Of a stretch of 64,000 nt of DNA, positions 62,420-64,000 are shown in pieces. Under the pieces are notes generated by a model. That model searched no databases and was not told where the DNA came from. It worked only from the letters and a program-made list of their open reading frames with translations. Numbering within the stretch: position 1 is the stretch's first letter; each line of letters starts with the position of its first letter. Origin of the DNA: Pseudomonas sp. MRSN 12121 (GTDB lineage: Bacteria; Pseudomonadota; Gammaproteobacteria; Pseudomonadales; Pseudomonadaceae); NCBI RefSeq assembly GCF_000931465.1, contig NZ_CP010892.1, forward strand, positions 6,037,388-6,101,387, given 5' to 3'. The translations under genes and the position numbers were made by a program.

Positions 62420-63076
62420 ATGGATTTCAACCCGATCGACCTCATCCTTCATCTCGATGTTTACCTCGACATGCTGGTGACCAACTACGGGCCATGGATC
62501 TACGCCATCCTGTTCCTGGTGATTTTCTGCGAGACCGGCCTGGTGGTGATGCCCTTCCTGCCGGGCGACTCCCTGCTGTTCATCGCCGGCGCGGTGGCGG
62601 CCGGTGGCGGCATGGATCCGGTGCTGCTCGGCGGCTTGCTGATGCTGGCGGCGATCCTCGGCGACAGCACCAACTACATCATCGGGCGTACGGTGGGCGA
62701 ACGCCTGTTCAGTAACCCGGACTCGAAGATCTTCCGCCGCGACTACCTGCAGAAGACCCACGACTTCTATGATCGCCACGGCGGCAAGACCGTGACCCTG
62801 GCGCGTTTCCTGCCGATCATCCGCACCTTCGCGCCGTTCGTCGCCGGCGTGGCCAAGATGCCTTACCCGCGTTTCTTCGCCTTCAGCGTGGCCGGCACCA
62901 TCCTCTGGGTCGGTGGCCTGGTGACCCTGGGCTACTTCTTCGGCAACGTGCCGTTCATCAAGAAGAACCTGTCGCTGCTGGTGGTGGGCATCATCCTGCT
63001 GTCGCTGGTGCCGATGATCATCGGCGTGGTGCGCAGCCGCCTGGGCCGCTCGGCGGCCAAGGCCGAAAGCCACTGA
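62420..63076 (+). CDS. DedA family inner-membrane protein
   Basis: 218 residues, five or six membrane segments. DedA/VTT motifs: IFCETGLVVMPFLPGDSLLF (with the acidic residue E), FYDRHGGKTVTLARFLPIIRTFAPFVAGVAKM (the Arg-rich re-entrant segment) and the last helices VVGIILLSLVPMIIGVV. DedA proteins such as UptA/DedA/YqjA act in membrane energetics and undecaprenyl-phosphate flipping. Five bases upstream of the MtfA-like gene. Confidence 0.9.
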   Translation: MDFNPIDLILHLDVYLDMLVTNYGPWIYAILFLVIFCETGLVVMPFLPGDSLLFIAGAVAAGGGMDPVLLGGLLMLAAILGDSTNYIIGRTVGERLFSNPDSKIFRRDYLQKTHDFYDRHGGKTVTLARFLPIIRTFAPFVAGVAKMPYPRFFAFSVAGTILWVGGLVTLGYFFGNVPFIKKNLSLLVVGIILLSLVPMIIGVVRSRLGRSAAKAESH

Positions 63077-63081
63077 TCGAC

Positions 63082-63891
63082 ATGTGGCCCCTCAGCGCCT
63101 GGCGCCGCCGGCGCCGTCTGGCCCGGCACCCGATTGCCGATGAGATGTGGCAACGGGTGCGCCAGCACCTGCCCTTTCTCGATGGCCTGAGTGCCGCCGA
63201 AGACCAGTGGCTGCGGGAAACCAGCGTGCTGTTTCTCGATGAAAAACACCTGAGCGCCCTGCCCGGCGTCGAGCTGCACCAGTTCGAGCGCCTGCTGCTG
63301 GCGGCCCAGGCCCAGTTGCCGCTGCTGCACCTGGGGGACCTGAACTGGTATCAGGGCTTCCACGAGATCGTCCTCTACCCCGACGACTTCCTCAGCCCCC
63401 AGCGCCATCGCGACGCCAGCGGCGTCGAGCACGAATGGGACGCCGAACACAGCGGCGAAGCCTGGCAACAGGGCCCGATCATCCTGGCCTGGCCGGGGGT
63501 GCTCGCCAGCGGCGGCTGGGAAGCCTACAACCTGGTGATCCACGAACTGGCGCACAAGCTGGACATGCTCAACGGCGACGCCAACGGCCTGCCGCCGCTG
63601 CATGGCGACATGCGCGTCAGCGACTGGGCCCAGGCGATGCAGGCGGCCTACGACGACCTCAATCGCCAGCTCGACCACGACCCCGACGCCGAAACCGCCA
63701 TCGATCCCTATGCCGCGGAAAACCCCGCCGAGTTCTTCGCCGTCACCAGCGAATACTTCTTCAGCGCCCCGGACCTGCTCCACCAGGCATACCCACGGGT
63801 GTACGAGCAATTGCAGCTGTTTTACCGTCAGGATCCGCTGGCCCGGCTCCAGCACCTGCAAGCCAGCGACCCGCATTATCAGCAACACTGA
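63082..63891 (+). CDS. MtfA-like zinc-dependent peptidase
   Basis: 269 residues. Gluzincin-type motif VIHELAHKLDMLNG with H154, E155 and H158, and a downstream Glu in NPAEFFAVTSEYFFS (third ligand). Matches MtfA/DUF980 (265 in E. coli), a cytosolic peptidase that in E. coli is controlled through Mlc. Mlc is not in this window. Tightly coupled to the DedA gene (5-base gap). Confidence 0.9.
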   Translation: MWPLSAWRRRRRLARHPIADEMWQRVRQHLPFLDGLSAAEDQWLRETSVLFLDEKHLSALPGVELHQFERLLLAAQAQLPLLHLGDLNWYQGFHEIVLYPDDFLSPQRHRDASGVEHEWDAEHSGEAWQQGPIILAWPGVLASGGWEAYNLVIHELAHKLDMLNGDANGLPPLHGDMRVSDWAQAMQAAYDDLNRQLDHDPDAETAIDPYAAENPAEFFAVTSEYFFSAPDLLHQAYPRVYEQLQLFYRQDPLARLQHLQASDPHYQQH

Positions 63892-64000
63892 CGCCCCGGA
63901 CCGCAACGGCCGTTGGCCGGCGCTAAAAATCGCCGGTCCCGGCACGTCTATCTGAACTAAACGCGTCGCGGCGACTCTTCCTTGTGCACGCGAGCGCCGG
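63892..64000. other. Right end of window, no gene identified
   Basis: 109 bases. CCGGCG, loop CTAAAAAT, CGCCGG at 63917-63936 is a weak hairpin after the peptidase gene. In P. aeruginosa the next gene is ppa, which would start outside the window. Confidence 0.4.

Overview
The window is a 64 kb stretch of high-GC gammaproteobacterial chromosome from a Pseudomonas, most likely of the P. fluorescens group (P. protegens/chlororaphis-like); species cannot be fixed from sequence alone. The evidence is gene order: from memory it follows the P. aeruginosa PAO1 region of about PA3958 to PA4030 almost gene for gene (ladS-thiD-thiE-hemL, miaB-ybeZ-ybeY-ybeX-lnt, leuS-lptE-holA, lipB-lipA, dacC-rlpA-mltB-rodA-mrdA-rlmH-rsfS-nadD-proA, mpl-ubiX, eatR-exaC-eat-eutB-eutC). 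Further support comes from typical Pseudomonas REP repeats (TCGCGAGCAAGCTCGCTCCTAC). No tRNA, rRNA, prophage, insertion sequence or CRISPR array was recognised. This is core genome with few accessory genes.

Layout. 1-8.5 kb: end of a YciC-family membrane protein, an EEP-fold hydrolase, HrpB helicase, a small lipoprotein, FieF exporter, a DUF6515 protein, an Lrp/AsnC regulator, a DUF2788 protein and RluE. 8.5-14.3 kb: AMP nucleosidase, an AidB-type acyl-CoA dehydrogenase and the LadS hybrid sensor kinase. 14.6-18.5 kb: thiD-thiE-hemL (thiamine and tetrapyrrole precursors), a Sel1-repeat protein and a DUF1820 protein. 18.6-25.5 kb: miaB, then ybeZ-ybeY-ybeX-lnt (ribosome/RNA maturation and lipoprotein N-acylation), and ElyC/YdcF- and YbeL-like genes. 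25.7-32.8 kb: leuS-lptE-holA, arfA, a lytic transglycosylase and LD-carboxypeptidase. 33-44.3 kb, all on the minus strand: a lipoate block (ybeD-lipB-lipA) and a cell-elongation/ribosome/NAD/proline block running proA-nadD-rsfS-rlmH-mrdA-rodA-mltB-rlpA, followed by the PBP5-type carboxypeptidase gene. 44.4-53.8 kb: alkyl-base glycosylase, a DedA-PAP2 fusion, a Lon-N-like protein, cidA-lrgB, MaoC hydratase, a MORN-repeat C13-peptidase lipoprotein, a NAD(P)-binding protein and mpl-ubiX-yceK. 53.9-61.6 kb: ethanolamine catabolism (EatR activator, a sigma-54 promoter, aldehyde dehydrogenase, permease, EutBC). 61.7-64 kb: GNAT, DedA and MtfA-like genes.

The most interesting unexplained signals are regulatory. 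(i) A candidate non-coding minus-strand transcript (about 6827 to 6642) has a strong intrinsic terminator, and ATTGCNCAAT-type palindromes separate it from a divergent Lrp/AsnC gene. (ii) A 12-bp hairpin lies inside the arfA reading frame, as expected of a gene expressed from truncated non-stop mRNA. (iii) A 10-bp hairpin buries the Shine-Dalgarno and start codon of the ydcF/elyC-like gene and exposes UUUGG in its loop. (iv) A textbook -24/-12 promoter and two strong intercistronic hairpins mark the ethanolamine operon. No clearly new multi-gene system was found; the MORN/C13 peptidase lipoprotein is the least understood protein-coding locus.
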